64,000 nucleotides of DNA from positions 28,218 to 92,217 of the forward strand of contig JAPPFH010000150.1 in NCBI GenBank assembly GCA_028875185.1, in the 5' to 3' direction. Numbering within the stretch: position 1 is the first letter of the stretch; every line of letters starts with the position of its first letter. Shown piece after piece: positions 24,968-32,949 of this stretch. Made by a program: the position numbers and the translations under genes. The notes under the pieces were generated by a model, which saw only the letters and a program-made list of their open reading frames with translations, ran no database searches and had not been told where the DNA came from. This stretch comes from Chloroflexota bacterium. Its GTDB lineage: Bacteria > Chloroflexota > Anaerolineae > Aggregatilineales > Phototrophicaceae.

Positions 24968-25036
24968 GCCCGCAAAGACACGGTTCCAATGATGGGCGAC
25001 TCACAGGGGCGCGTAGGTCGCGTAGACACCGACCGC
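24968..25036. repeat. Hairpin repeats, one with loop core
   Basis: GTCGCCC...GGGCGAC encloses a loop containing GCAAAGACACG (24968-25000). Immediately after lies GGTC-GCGTAGACACC-GACC (25016-25034) with perfect 4-bp arms. Both are in the gap between the HUMPS gene and the alcohol dehydrogenase gene. Confidence 0.6.
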
Positions 25037-25072
25037 CGACACCTCCCGTCAGTCGCCTCTGCATAACCTAGC

Positions 25073-26116
25073 CTACACCGGCAACAGAACCGACTTGACA
25101 TTGACGCCGGCCTCCATTTCTTCGAAGGCTTCTTCCCATTCTCCCAGCCCGTAGACGCCGCCGATGATGGGCCTGAGGTCGATTTGGCCGGTGGAGAGCA
25201 GCGCCAGGGCGCGCTCCCAAGTCGAGTAGAGATGGCTGAAGCAGCCTTGCAGCGTGACCGCCTTCTGCACCAGCGGATCGAGGTTGAAGTCCATGGGCTG
25301 CGGTCCCCAGCCGATCTTGGTGATGATGCCATTCGGGCGCGCCATTTCCATGGCGGATTTCAGGGCGATGCTAGCGCCGCTGCAATCGACAATCAGGTCC
25401 GCGCCGTAGCCATCGCCCAGCGAGCGCACTAGCTCAAGCGGGTCGTCTTCGTCGATGTTGAGCGTCTTGGTCGCGCCGATTTCGGCGGCTACAGAAAGGC
25501 GTTGCTGGTCCACCTTAGTGCCGAGCATGATGATCTCGCCGGCGCCGCGCAGCTTGGCCATGAAAAGCGCCATCATGCCGATGGGACCGGGCCCCTGGAT
25601 GACGACGGTATCGCCCGGGCGGACGACCGGCGTCTTTTCCACCAGGGCGTTGTAGGCGACGCAGATCGGCTCGGTCAGCGAGGCTTGCTCGAATGACACG
25701 TTATCCGGGATATGATGTAAAATCGCAGCCCGCGCGGTCACGAATTGGGTGAAGGCGCCATCGATGAGCGCGCCGTAGCCGAGCCGATGCGGGCACTGAT
25801 TGTAATCGCCGGAATGACAGTAGGCGCAGCGGCCGCAGACTTCAGCCGCAGTCTCCACCGCCACGCGATCGCCAACTTGAAAGTTTTCAACGCCCGCGCC
25901 AACGGCGGCGATGGTCCCGCAGAATTCATGACCGAGGACCAGCGGCAGAGTGATCGCCCAGCTTTGGCAGTCGCGCCACATGTGGATGTCGCTGCCGCAG
26001 ACGCCGGCCGCGCGCACTTCCACCACGACATCGCCCGGATTGGGATCGGGCGGCTGCGGTATATCGCGCAGTTCGACGTCTTTGTCTTCGCGTCCGTATT
26101 TGATCAGTGCGTCCAT
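25073..26116 (-). CDS. Zinc-dependent medium-chain alcohol/polyol dehydrogenase
   Basis: A 347-aa enzyme oxidising a polyol or secondary alcohol with NAD(P). The catalytic zinc site is visible as AGVCGSDIHMW and GHEFCGTI (Cys, His-Glu). The structural zinc loop CGRCAYCHSGDYNQC (about residues 92-106) is complete. The nucleotide-binding motif GPGPIGMMAL is at about 173-182. It resembles sorbitol/threonine dehydrogenases. The ATG at 26116 follows CAAGGAAC. It sits with an isomerase and a HUMPS enzyme on the same strand, consistent with polyol to ketose conversion, but repeats separate them and a single transcript is uncertain. Confidence 0.9.
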   Translation of the reverse strand: MDALIKYGREDKDVELRDIPQPPDPNPGDVVVEVRAAGVCGSDIHMWRDCQSWAITLPLVLGHEFCGTIAAVGAGVENFQVGDRVAVETAAEVCGRCAYCHSGDYNQCPHRLGYGALIDGAFTQFVTARAAILHHIPDNVSFEQASLTEPICVAYNALVEKTPVVRPGDTVVIQGPGPIGMMALFMAKLRGAGEIIMLGTKVDQQRLSVAAEIGATKTLNIDEDDPLELVRSLGDGYGADLIVDCSGASIALKSAMEMARPNGIITKIGWGPQPMDFNLDPLVQKAVTLQGCFSHLYSTWERALALLSTGQIDLRPIIGGVYGLGEWEEAFEEMEAGVNVKSVLLPV

Positions 26117-26295
26117 AGACTTTGTTCCTTGACATTCACAGTTCTCAATGTGGGCGAACCGTTTCGTAGCTCAGGTCGCGCCGGACAGGTGGACATAGCC
26201 CTTCGACACTGACCGCCGATAAAACCTTCTATCGCTCGCGCATGGTATTGGACTCTGCTGTGGGCTAGATATTGAATCGGTCTTGCGCGGCGCGC

Positions 26296-26871
26296 TCAGG
26301 GGCCGGGGAAGAGCAGCTTGAGGTCAAGTTCAAAGCCGGGCAGAATCGCCTCTCCGCACAAACTGCCTTCAAGACCGACAAATTCGATGTTCAATCCAGC
26401 GCCCTCACTTGCGCGGCAGACATCCACGCCCTTTTCCGCTGGCAATACGATCCAGACCAGCCGCGTGCCATTGGCGAGGTAGACAGCCGCTTTGCGGCGA
26501 ACTTCAGCCAGCGAATCGGTGGGGGATAGAATCTCGATCGCCAAATCGGGCATTGCTGGAACGAACCGTTTGGGGAATGGTTGCGGCGCCCTGGAACTGC
26601 TGATAAAGGCGACATCAGGCGCGAGCAGCGTGTTCCGATCATCTGGCGGATAGTAGCCGGTTTCAGCCGTGACTTTGCCTAAATCGTGTGATTCGAGAAA
26701 GTGTCTTAAGTGGTAGCCAATTTCAATGGCTAGAGTTCCATGTTGTCCACCTGGCGGCATATCCCAATACAACTCCCCATCAATGAGATAGAAGTATTTG
26801 TTCTCGTTTTCCGGGTGATGCGAGAGTTCCCAGACATCGTCGACGGTGTAGAGTTTTTCTTGGATTGCCAT
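26296..26871 (-). CDS. Uma2 family (DUF820) putative endonuclease
   Basis: A 191-aa second Uma2 protein in the window. It opens with YTVDDVWELSHHPEN, then FYLIDGELYWDMPPGGQHG, LLAPDVAFISS (metal-ligand aspartate) and PDLAIEILSPTDSLAEVRRKAAVYLANGT (in two blocks), the E-I-L-S-P-T-D signature. It differs clearly from the 5841-6425 copy, so it is not a recent duplicate. No companion gene is linked to it. The family is presumed nuclease-like from fold; biological function is unknown. Confidence 0.87.
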   Translation of the reverse strand: MAIQEKLYTVDDVWELSHHPENENKYFYLIDGELYWDMPPGGQHGTLAIEIGYHLRHFLESHDLGKVTAETGYYPPDDRNTLLAPDVAFISSSRAPQPFPKRFVPAMPDLAIEILSPTDSLAEVRRKAAVYLANGTRLVWIVLPAEKGVDVCRASEGAGLNIEFVGLEGSLCGEAILPGFELDLKLLFPGP

Positions 26872-26967
26872 CGATTCTAAGTCTCTCTACGCTAGTGTAG
26901 CTTGAGTATAGCACAGAGCCTGGATTATCGGCATGATGCGCGCGGCGGGCGACCAAAAGCGAAGCCT

Positions 26968-27873
26968 CTACAGTTCGGCTTCGTTGGCAAAATACTTGTC
27001 GCGCATCCGGTGCAGGAATGCCAGCGAAGCGCGCATCTCTTCCATGCCGTTCATGCCGTCTTCGATGCTGACCCAGCCGTCGTATCCGACATCGCGCAGA
27101 ATTTGGAATATCGTATCGTAATCGTTCAGCCCGCGGCCGGTGACGCCGTGCTGCAGCGCGTCCACATAGCCAATTTCGCCTTCGCCCTCGCGCAGATCGT
27201 CCAGCGAATAGCCCTCGCTCAGAAAGCGGTCGCTGGCGTGCATGCTGACGACGCGCGGCGCCACCGCTCGCAGCAGCTCGACTGGGTCGTCGCCGGCGAC
27301 GATGGCGTTGGAGGGGTCGTATTGCACACCGAAGTGGTCACGATCGGGAATGGCTTCGAGCAATTCGAGGAAGACATCCATCTTTTGGGCGAATTCGGGA
27401 TAGCGCCAGAAGCCGTCTTTGTAATGATTCTCGAGGCCGAGGATGATGTTATGTTCGCGCGCGACCGGCAGCACCTGCTCGACGCATTCGACTACCCAGG
27501 CGATGCCTTGCTCACGCCCAACTTCGGGGTAGCGCTGCCCGCTCAACACGCGGCAGACGGCGCCAGCGCCGCCGAGCAGCTTGGTCACGCCGATCATCTT
27601 CGCCTCATGCTCGACCGCGCGTTTGCGCTCGTCCGGATCGGGATGGGTGAAGTTGGGCGAGCAGCACAGCATGGGCATATCAAAGCCGGCGCCGGCGATG
27701 GCATCGCGCACGCTGCCAAGGTACGATTCGTCGAGGCTGGTAAAGAAGCCCTCGTACATTTCCAAGCCATCGGCGTCGAGCGCGCGCGCCATATCGATCC
27801 AGTCGAATACGGACATGGTGCGGCGGCCCGCAATGTCCTCAAGGTAGCATTTGGGAAAGGCGGCTATTTTCAC
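26968..27873 (-). CDS. Sugar phosphate isomerase/epimerase, xylose-isomerase-like TIM barrel
   Basis: A 301-aa TIM-barrel protein of the AP endonuclease 2 / xylose isomerase-like superfamily. Metal-ligand candidates are in GLENHYKDGFWRYP (Glu), FGVQYDPSNAIVAG (Asp), VSMHASDRF (His-Asp) and WVSIEDGMNG (Glu), in the usual order. The start is GTG at 27873 with a weak ribosome site. The stop TAG lies in a degraded repeat (CTGTAGAGGC). It follows, by 21 bases, a small membrane-protein gene on the same strand. Function is probably isomerisation or epimerisation of a keto-sugar or inosose; the substrate is not readable. Confidence 0.85.
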   Translation of the reverse strand: MKIAAFPKCYLEDIAGRRTMSVFDWIDMARALDADGLEMYEGFFTSLDESYLGSVRDAIAGAGFDMPMLCCSPNFTHPDPDERKRAVEHEAKMIGVTKLLGGAGAVCRVLSGQRYPEVGREQGIAWVVECVEQVLPVAREHNIILGLENHYKDGFWRYPEFAQKMDVFLELLEAIPDRDHFGVQYDPSNAIVAGDDPVELLRAVAPRVVSMHASDRFLSEGYSLDDLREGEGEIGYVDALQHGVTGRGLNDYDTIFQILRDVGYDGWVSIEDGMNGMEEMRASLAFLHRMRDKYFANEAEL

Positions 27874-27894
27874 GGCTATATTCCGGCGCGTCAG

Positions 27895-28419
27895 CTAGAT
27901 GCCGCAAATGCTGAGCAAGATAATGCGGCTGCGATGGCCAGCTTCCAGCCGCTGCAAGAGCAATGCGCGCCGGGCTTCCTCGCGCTCAATAGCAGCCGCC
28001 CGCTCATCTTTCTCGGTTTCAGGCGCATTTTCGAAATCATTAACCAGGGAATCCAAGCGAGTATCAGTCGCATCAACAGCCTGTTCCAGCGACAGTACAT
28101 TGGATTCTCCCCAGGCGAGACCACGGGTTTTGTTTTTCAGCGTATCCAGGCGCGTATCGCGATAAAACTGCTTGACGGTTTCGACATCATCGGTCGTGGT
28201 CATAATCCAGGTGGTCGTGCCCCAGGCGCGGGGACGAAACATATCATACTGGACGTCCACCGTTTCGCCATTGGGGTAGAGCGGCATCCACCAATCCTCG
28301 ACATCATACGCGCACTTGATATCGCCAATGGCTATGATTAGTCCCAAAATAGCTGCGGCTGCGCCTACCAGGATGAAGGTTGTCTTGAGGCAACCCGTTT
28401 GGCTACGATTGGCTTCCAC
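27895..28419 (-). CDS. Small membrane-anchored hypothetical protein, about 174 aa
   Basis: A short N-terminus precedes one hydrophobic segment (about residues 11-31, TTFILVGAAAAILGLIIAIGD), followed by an extracytoplasmic tryptophan-rich part (VEDWWMPLYPNGETVDVQYD) and a charged helical C-terminal half that may form a coiled coil. The frame is open upstream to 28650, but that upstream part covers intergenic repeat sequence. GTG 28419, after GGAAGAGAGACAGCAAG, is a more credible start. I do not recognise the family. It may be cotranscribed with the isomerase gene 21 bases downstream. Confidence 0.5.
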   Translation of the reverse strand: MEANRSQTGCLKTTFILVGAAAAILGLIIAIGDIKCAYDVEDWWMPLYPNGETVDVQYDMFRPRAWGTTTWIMTTTDDVETVKQFYRDTRLDTLKNKTRGLAWGESNVLSLEQAVDATDTRLDSLVNDFENAPETEKDERAAAIEREEARRALLLQRLEAGHRSRIILLSICGI

Positions 28420-28534
28420 CTTGCTGTCTCTCTTCCTTTGATTGCACTGGCGATTTGGCGCGTAATAGTCCGGCGGCTTGGCAAGCGCTGGCGCTATGTT
28501 ATCACAGCGCGGGCTGGATTCAGCGCGTGGAAAT

Positions 28535-28680
28535 TTCCCCCATCCTAAATCCCTCTTCCAAAATGAGGGGGGGACTTTAACCGCCTGCGCTGGAAAGCGT
28601 ATGTCTCCCCTTCCCTCGTTCCGGGAAAAGGGGCCGGGGGCTTGTGGCATTATCCAACTGATTCACCACTCCCCTGAGAT
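28535..28680. repeat. Pyrimidine/purine-arm repeat block
   Basis: The sequence from CCCCCATCCTAAATCCC to ATTCACCACTCCCCTGAG resembles the blocks at 7.8 and 44.4 kb: CCCCTTCCCTC against GGGAAAAGGGGCCGGGGG, and a shared CACCACTCCCC tail. It fills most of the gap before the regulator gene; the operator described separately is the only other signal there. Confidence 0.55.
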
Positions 28681-28724
28681 TTAGTCTATTGCATAGCCAG
28701 CAAGACCATGATATATTCGCGCAT

Positions 28725-28744
28725 TGTACATACATTTATGTACA
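28725..28744. promoter_or_regulatory. Perfect palindromic operator before the GntR/LacI regulator
   Basis: TGTACATA and TATGTACA form a perfect 8-bp inverted repeat with spacer CATT. It lies 35 bases before the regulator ATG. The TTGTAC core recalls operators of AraR-type regulators with the same hybrid architecture, so autoregulation is likely. Confidence 0.6.
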
Positions 28745-28779
28745 TTTGAAAATTGTTCTTTGTCTGCGCGCCAGATTTT

Positions 28780-29964
28780 ATGCCGGAAAAACTCGACAAG
28801 ATCCGACTCGATCATAACAGCTACATTTCGCTGCATGTGCAATTGCATAATCAGTTGCGCCGGCTGATTGTCTCTGGTCGATGGCGTTTCGGGGAGCGCA
28901 TCCCTACCGAGATGCAGTTGGCGCGCCACCTCGATATCAGCCGGACGACCGTGCGCATCGCCACCCAGCGGCTTGAGGTGGAGGGCTTGATTAAGCGGAC
29001 CGCGGGCCGCGGCACCTTCGTCATTTTTCAGCCGCAAGATCATAGCGCGAATCGCGCCATCGGTTACCTCACATGCAGCTTCCACAACGAAATCCACACC
29101 AATATCCTCAGCAGCGCCCAGACTGAATTGCGCTCCGCCGGCTATCAGGTGATTTTCAGCAATTCGCGCGATAGGGACGACGAGGCGCGGATCCTGCGGC
29201 AACTGCTTGATGACAAAGTCGCCGGGCTGCTGCTTTGGGCGAATGCCGAGCCAAGCGAAGAAACAGTCGCCATCCTCTCCGAGTACGAGAGCAGGGAGAT
29301 CCCGCTTGTTTTTGTGGATCGCCCCATCGAGGGGATTCGGGCGGATTATGTGTCAAGCGACAATTTTGGCGGGTCCTATGATTTGGTCGGCCATCTCATC
29401 CAGCTGGGGCATCGGCATATCGTGCAGCTCATGCCCAATTTCGATGATTTGCTCCCGGTCAACGAGCGCCGCCGCGGTTATGTGACCGCGCTTGAAGAGC
29501 AGGGCCTGCTCGCCTATGCGCCTTGGAAAATCTCCCCGCCGGAACGTCACGAGTTTCACGAAACCGATATCTACAGTCTGGTCGGCGCCCAGAGCCGTCA
29601 TGTGATTCAGCAAGTGGAAAGCTTTGCTGACGCTGTGGGTCCGATGCCGACGGCGCTTGTCTGCATCAATGACATACTCGCCATCATCGCGATCAACGCC
29701 TTAAACAATATGGGTTACAACGTGCCGGGCGATGTCTCGGTTGTTGGATTTGACGACATCAGCATGGCTTCGCATATTGGCGTGCCGCTGACGACGAGCG
29801 CGCAAGACGCCTATGAGTTGGGCAAGGTCGCTTCGCAGATGCTTATGGAGCGGCTTGGCGGCGGCAATATGGCGCCGCGCGGCTATGCCGTGCCGACTCG
29901 GCTGCGCATCCGGTCATCAACAGCGGCGCCCGCCATTGGCGTCAAAACTATGATCGAGACCTAG
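28780..29964 (+). CDS. GntR-HTH / LacI-type sensor hybrid transcriptional regulator (AraR-like architecture)
   Basis: A protein of about 394 aa. The N-terminal winged helix of the GntR family reads YISLHVQLHNQLRRLIVSG, ERIPTEMQLARHLDISRTTVR and GRGTFVIF (about residues 10-80). A LacI/periplasmic-binding-protein-type effector domain follows, with the family hallmark VSVVGFDDISMASHIGVPLTT near the end. The combination is that of AraR-like sugar-responsive repressors. A TTG at 28753 is an alternative start, but ATG 28780 fits better. A perfect palindrome lies just upstream, and the next genes on the same strand encode a solute ABC transporter and catabolic enzymes, which it probably represses in the absence of their sugar. 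Confidence 0.9.
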   Translation: MPEKLDKIRLDHNSYISLHVQLHNQLRRLIVSGRWRFGERIPTEMQLARHLDISRTTVRIATQRLEVEGLIKRTAGRGTFVIFQPQDHSANRAIGYLTCSFHNEIHTNILSSAQTELRSAGYQVIFSNSRDRDDEARILRQLLDDKVAGLLLWANAEPSEETVAILSEYESREIPLVFVDRPIEGIRADYVSSDNFGGSYDLVGHLIQLGHRHIVQLMPNFDDLLPVNERRRGYVTALEEQGLLAYAPWKISPPERHEFHETDIYSLVGAQSRHVIQQVESFADAVGPMPTALVCINDILAIIAINALNNMGYNVPGDVSVVGFDDISMASHIGVPLTTSAQDAYELGKVASQMLMERLGGGNMAPRGYAVPTRLRIRSSTAAPAIGVKTMIET

Positions 29965-30127
29965 GGAGAGGAGGCGCTATCGAAAAGCTTTAAGCGAACC
30001 AAGCCGTGGAAAGCCTGGGCGCCGCCAACGCGCCCGTCATTCGGAAGGCGAGTGTCTATGCCGCCCCTGAATGGCAAACCAATTCCGGAGTTGGCGAACG
30101 CAAACCATCTATTCAATAGTTGTAGGA
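29960..30127. repeat. 168-bp direct repeat, copy 1
   Basis: It begins at CCTAGGGAGAGGAGGCGC, overlapping the stop codon of the regulator, and ends at AATAGTTGTAGGA. Copy 2 (30676-30843) has the same length and only about four base differences. It includes a loop-core hairpin GGCG-AGTGTCTATGC-CGCC at 30047-30065. Confidence 0.9.
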
Positions 30128-30182
30128 ATTGTAGCCTTTGATTCATGCGAAAAGACCGCTCTTGTCTGAAAGGATGCCGACA

Positions 30183-30680
30183 ATGACGAGCTCTACAGTC
30201 GGCGGGATTGATGACAACAGAGAACCTGAAATCCCCGTATGCCGAGACGATCTGCGGGGCATGCCGCGCGCCGGTGAAGCGTTAGACATACTGATCCCCG
30301 TCGCCAAACGCTATTACCAATTGGCGCAAATGAAGGAGCGCGAGCTGGATAATCGGACGCATTTCACCAACTTCTACGGGAGCGTAGACTGCGCCATGCG
30401 TGTGGTGGAACGGCAAGACCATGTAGGGACGGTGGATGTCGATGCCGTTGTCGCCAAGATAGATCTGCCATGCATTGCCAATACACTGCCGCTTTTGATT
30501 GAAGCCTTCGAGCAGTGTCGCTCCCTCTGGGAAGAAACGCGCAGTCCAGAGATGCCGGAGGGCCGCCCCCAGCCCGACCTCACGAACACATTTGGCGTTC
30601 TGGCATACATCGGCTCGAAGATGTACCCGATATGCGGAACTTATAGCATTATGAGTGATTACAGCGACCCGTTCGCCTAG
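30183..30680 (+). CDS. Hypothetical protein between 168-bp direct repeats, 165 aa
   Basis: I do not recognise the protein. It is acidic and mostly helical, with a central PVAKRYYQLAQMKERELDNR helix and several scattered cysteines; no membrane segment or signal peptide is seen. ATG 30183 follows AAAGG at good distance; in-frame earlier starts (30138 TTG, 30174 ATG) are possible. Its TAG stop lies in the first bases of repeat copy 2, exactly as the regulator's stop lies in copy 1. Gene plus one repeat copy therefore forms a 716-bp unit inserted between regulator and transporter. How it arrived (duplication, recombination or cassette-like insertion) is open. Confidence 0.55.
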   Translation: MTSSTVGGIDDNREPEIPVCRDDLRGMPRAGEALDILIPVAKRYYQLAQMKERELDNRTHFTNFYGSVDCAMRVVERQDHVGTVDVDAVVAKIDLPCIANTLPLLIEAFEQCRSLWEETRSPEMPEGRPQPDLTNTFGVLAYIGSKMYPICGTYSIMSDYSDPFA

Positions 30681-30843
30681 GGAGAGGAGGCGCTATCGAA
30701 AAGCTTTAAGCGAACCAAGCTGTGGAAAGCCTGGGCGCCGCCAACGCGCCCGTCATTCGGAAGGCGAGTGTCTACGCCGCCCCTGAATGGCAAACCAATT
30801 TTGGAGTTGGCGAACGCAAACCATCTATTCAATAGTTGTAGGA
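30676..30843. repeat. 168-bp direct repeat, copy 2
   Basis: Second copy of the repeat at 29960-30127, differing at about four positions. It provides the 5' leader of the transporter binding-protein gene and contains the loop-core hairpin GGCG-AGTGTCTACGC-CGCC at 30763-30781. Confidence 0.9.
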
Positions 30844-30852
30844 GTACAACGC

Positions 30853-32595
30853 ATGAAAGCAAGAACCGTACTTTTCGTCCTTCTCGCCGTCATCGTGGCG
30901 TCCTTTAGCTTCACGGCTATGGCGCAGGATGTCGCGCGCGAAGACACCGCGATCTTCGACCGCGATGGTCGCGTTGGTCCCCAACCCGCCTTTGACAACT
31001 ACAATCCCTTCGTGCCCAACAACCTTAGCAATGGCGGTCTGGGTCAAGCTGTATTTGAGCCGCTGTTCATCCTGAACTACGAAACCGGCGAGGTCATGCC
31101 TTGGTTGGCGGCGGGCGCTTCCAGCAATGATTCGCTTGATGTCTGGACTTTGAACCTGCGCGAAGGTTCGGCCTGGTCCGATGGCGAAGCCTTGGATGCC
31201 GATGATGTCGTCTTCACCTTTGAGTTGCTCGGTAAAGAAGAAAACGCCGGCCTCTCGCGGGCTGGCAACGTCCAGACCTGGATTGACAGCGTGGAAGCGG
31301 TTGACGCCACCACCGTTCAGTTCAACCTGAAGGCGCCCAACCCGCGCTTCCAGCTGGACTTCCTGACGGTCAAGATCGGCGGCAACACGCTGGTCATGCC
31401 TGAGCATGTCTGGGCGGATGAAGATCCCTTCACCTTCAAGAACTTCCCGCCGGTTGGTTCCGGTCCGTACACCTTGACCCACGCCGACGAGACCAACTGG
31501 ATCTACGACCGCAACGACGATTGGTGGGGCGCTGCGACTGGCGCTTTGAAGATGCCTGAGCCGCTGCGTCTGATCTGGATCATCACCGGCAACGACCAGA
31601 TCCGCACCACCCTGGCCGTCAACAACGAAGTTGACAGCATCATGGACGTTACCCTGGGCGCCTTCGAGGCGATGCAGGCGCAGAACGACAATATCTTCGC
31701 CTGGGTCGATGGCATGCCCTTCGTATGGCTGGATCCCTGCCCGCGGCAGCTGTCCTTCCAGACCGATGTCGCGCCTTGGGACAACGCCGATATGCGCTGG
31801 GCGATCAACCACATCGTCGACCGCGACAACATCATCGAGGTTGCCTATGAAGGCGTCACGATTCCGTCGCGCACGATGTTCGTTGAATACGGCGCCATGT
31901 TCCCCTTCATCGATGCGATTGAAGACGCCGGCATGGGTCTCAGCTCGACATCGAATCACATGGCGGCGGAAGAACTGTTGACCGCCAACGGCTACACCCG
32001 CGGTGGCGACGGTCTGTGGCAAGATGCTGACGGTCACGTTTTGAGCCTGGCGATTCAGGTTCACGAAGGCTTCATTGAGAAGCGCCGCATCACCTCGGTA
32101 CTGGTTGAGCAGCTGCGCGCCTTTGGCGTCAACGCCAGCGCCGCCGTCATCGCTGGCCCGACCTGGGGCGACAACAAGCGCTTCGGCAACTACGAAGCCA
32201 CGACCGACTGGGACGCCTGCGGTTCGGTTAACGAGCCCTGGGCTTCGATGGATCGTTACACGGCGCGTCACTACGTTCCGATTGGCGAGCGCTCCTCCGG
32301 CAGCAACCATGCGCGCTGGTCCGGCATGAACAACGAAGCGTACAGCGAAATCGTTGCGCAGATCGGTTCGCTTCCGCTGGGTGATCCGGAAGTGATTCCG
32401 ATGGTATTGGACGCGTACCAGTACTTCTACGAAGATCTGCCGATTCTGCCGCTGAACCAGGCGACCAAGCTGATCCCCTTCAACAGCACCTACTGGGAAG
32501 GCTGGCCGACCTCCGATAATAACTTCAACCATCCAGCCACCTGGTGGCATTCGACGCATCAGATCATCTCCGAACTGACCAAAGCGGGCATGTAA
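30853..32595 (+). CDS. ABC transporter substrate-binding protein, SBP_bac_5 (oligopeptide/dipeptide type)
   Basis: A 580-aa exported binding protein of the DppA/OppA family. A signal peptide (about residues 1-24, basic start, hydrophobic core, cleavage after SFTAMAQ) is followed by the mature receptor with typical blocks: LNLREGSAWSDGEALDADDVVFTFELL in two overlapping parts, FPPVGSGPYTL, and NADMRWAINHIVDRDNIIEV. ATG 30853 follows AGGAGTACAACGC. It opens an operon with DppB/C/D/F-like genes. Family members carry peptides, nickel, opines or sugars (for example sialic acid in SatABCD). The regulator and NanE-type enzymes around it favour a carbohydrate here. Confidence 0.92.
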   Translation: MKARTVLFVLLAVIVASFSFTAMAQDVAREDTAIFDRDGRVGPQPAFDNYNPFVPNNLSNGGLGQAVFEPLFILNYETGEVMPWLAAGASSNDSLDVWTLNLREGSAWSDGEALDADDVVFTFELLGKEENAGLSRAGNVQTWIDSVEAVDATTVQFNLKAPNPRFQLDFLTVKIGGNTLVMPEHVWADEDPFTFKNFPPVGSGPYTLTHADETNWIYDRNDDWWGAATGALKMPEPLRLIWIITGNDQIRTTLAVNNEVDSIMDVTLGAFEAMQAQNDNIFAWVDGMPFVWLDPCPRQLSFQTDVAPWDNADMRWAINHIVDRDNIIEVAYEGVTIPSRTMFVEYGAMFPFIDAIEDAGMGLSSTSNHMAAEELLTANGYTRGGDGLWQDADGHVLSLAIQVHEGFIEKRRITSVLVEQLRAFGVNASAAVIAGPTWGDNKRFGNYEATTDWDACGSVNEPWASMDRYTARHYVPIGERSSGSNHARWSGMNNEAYSEIVAQIGSLPLGDPEVIPMVLDAYQYFYEDLPILPLNQATKLIPFNSTYWEGWPTSDNNFNHPATWWHSTHQIISELTKAGM

Positions 32596-32949
32596 GGATT
32601 TGATTTCGTTTGGGGTCCCCAGCTGGCGATTGCCGGCGGGGACTCCGCCTCTACAAGGCATACAGCGCGGATGAGATATTGCTTCAGCTACTGATTGAAT
32701 AGGAATAGGCAAATGGTGTTTAGTCACACAAATGACATCTGTAGGGGCGTGTCGCCGAAACGCCCAAAATATGTGGCTGGAAAAAGGGCGTCTCAGCGGG
32801 TCGCGTAGACACTGACCGTCAGACGCCCCTACACGCTGCTTGTTCATTGCATTAGTTTGTTGAAACGGTTTTGTTTGTAATTTGATTGTTATGACTTTGC
32901 AGTATGCCAATAACACAGCGACGTTCGCCACATAGAGAAGGGCGCTGAC
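32596..32949 (+). other. Intergenic region inside the transporter operon
   Basis: This gap of about 350 bases holds a strong hairpin directly after the binding-protein gene (32615-32643: GTCCCC-A-GCTGGC, loop GATT, GCCGGC-GGGGAC). Two palindromic repeats follow: 32740-32765, and 32786-32833. The latter is interrupted by GGTC-GCGTAGACACT-GACC at 32799-32817. The hairpin may protect the 3' end of the binding-protein message or lower downstream expression. No gene was seen. Confidence 0.6.

Noticed and set aside
26902-28341. A 479-codon plus-strand frame over the isomerase gene
   Set aside because: The minus strand encodes a clear TIM-barrel isomerase and a membrane protein; the plus frame has no recognisable domain.
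28420-28650. N-terminal extension of the small membrane protein
   Set aside because: The extension covers repeat DNA and would put about 77 unrelated residues before the membrane segment; GTG 28419 has a ribosome site.
30829-32931. A 700-codon open frame antisense to the binding-protein gene
   Set aside because: It mirrors the real gene, lacks a ribosome site and family motifs, and its composition is that of a complementary frame in GC-rich DNA.
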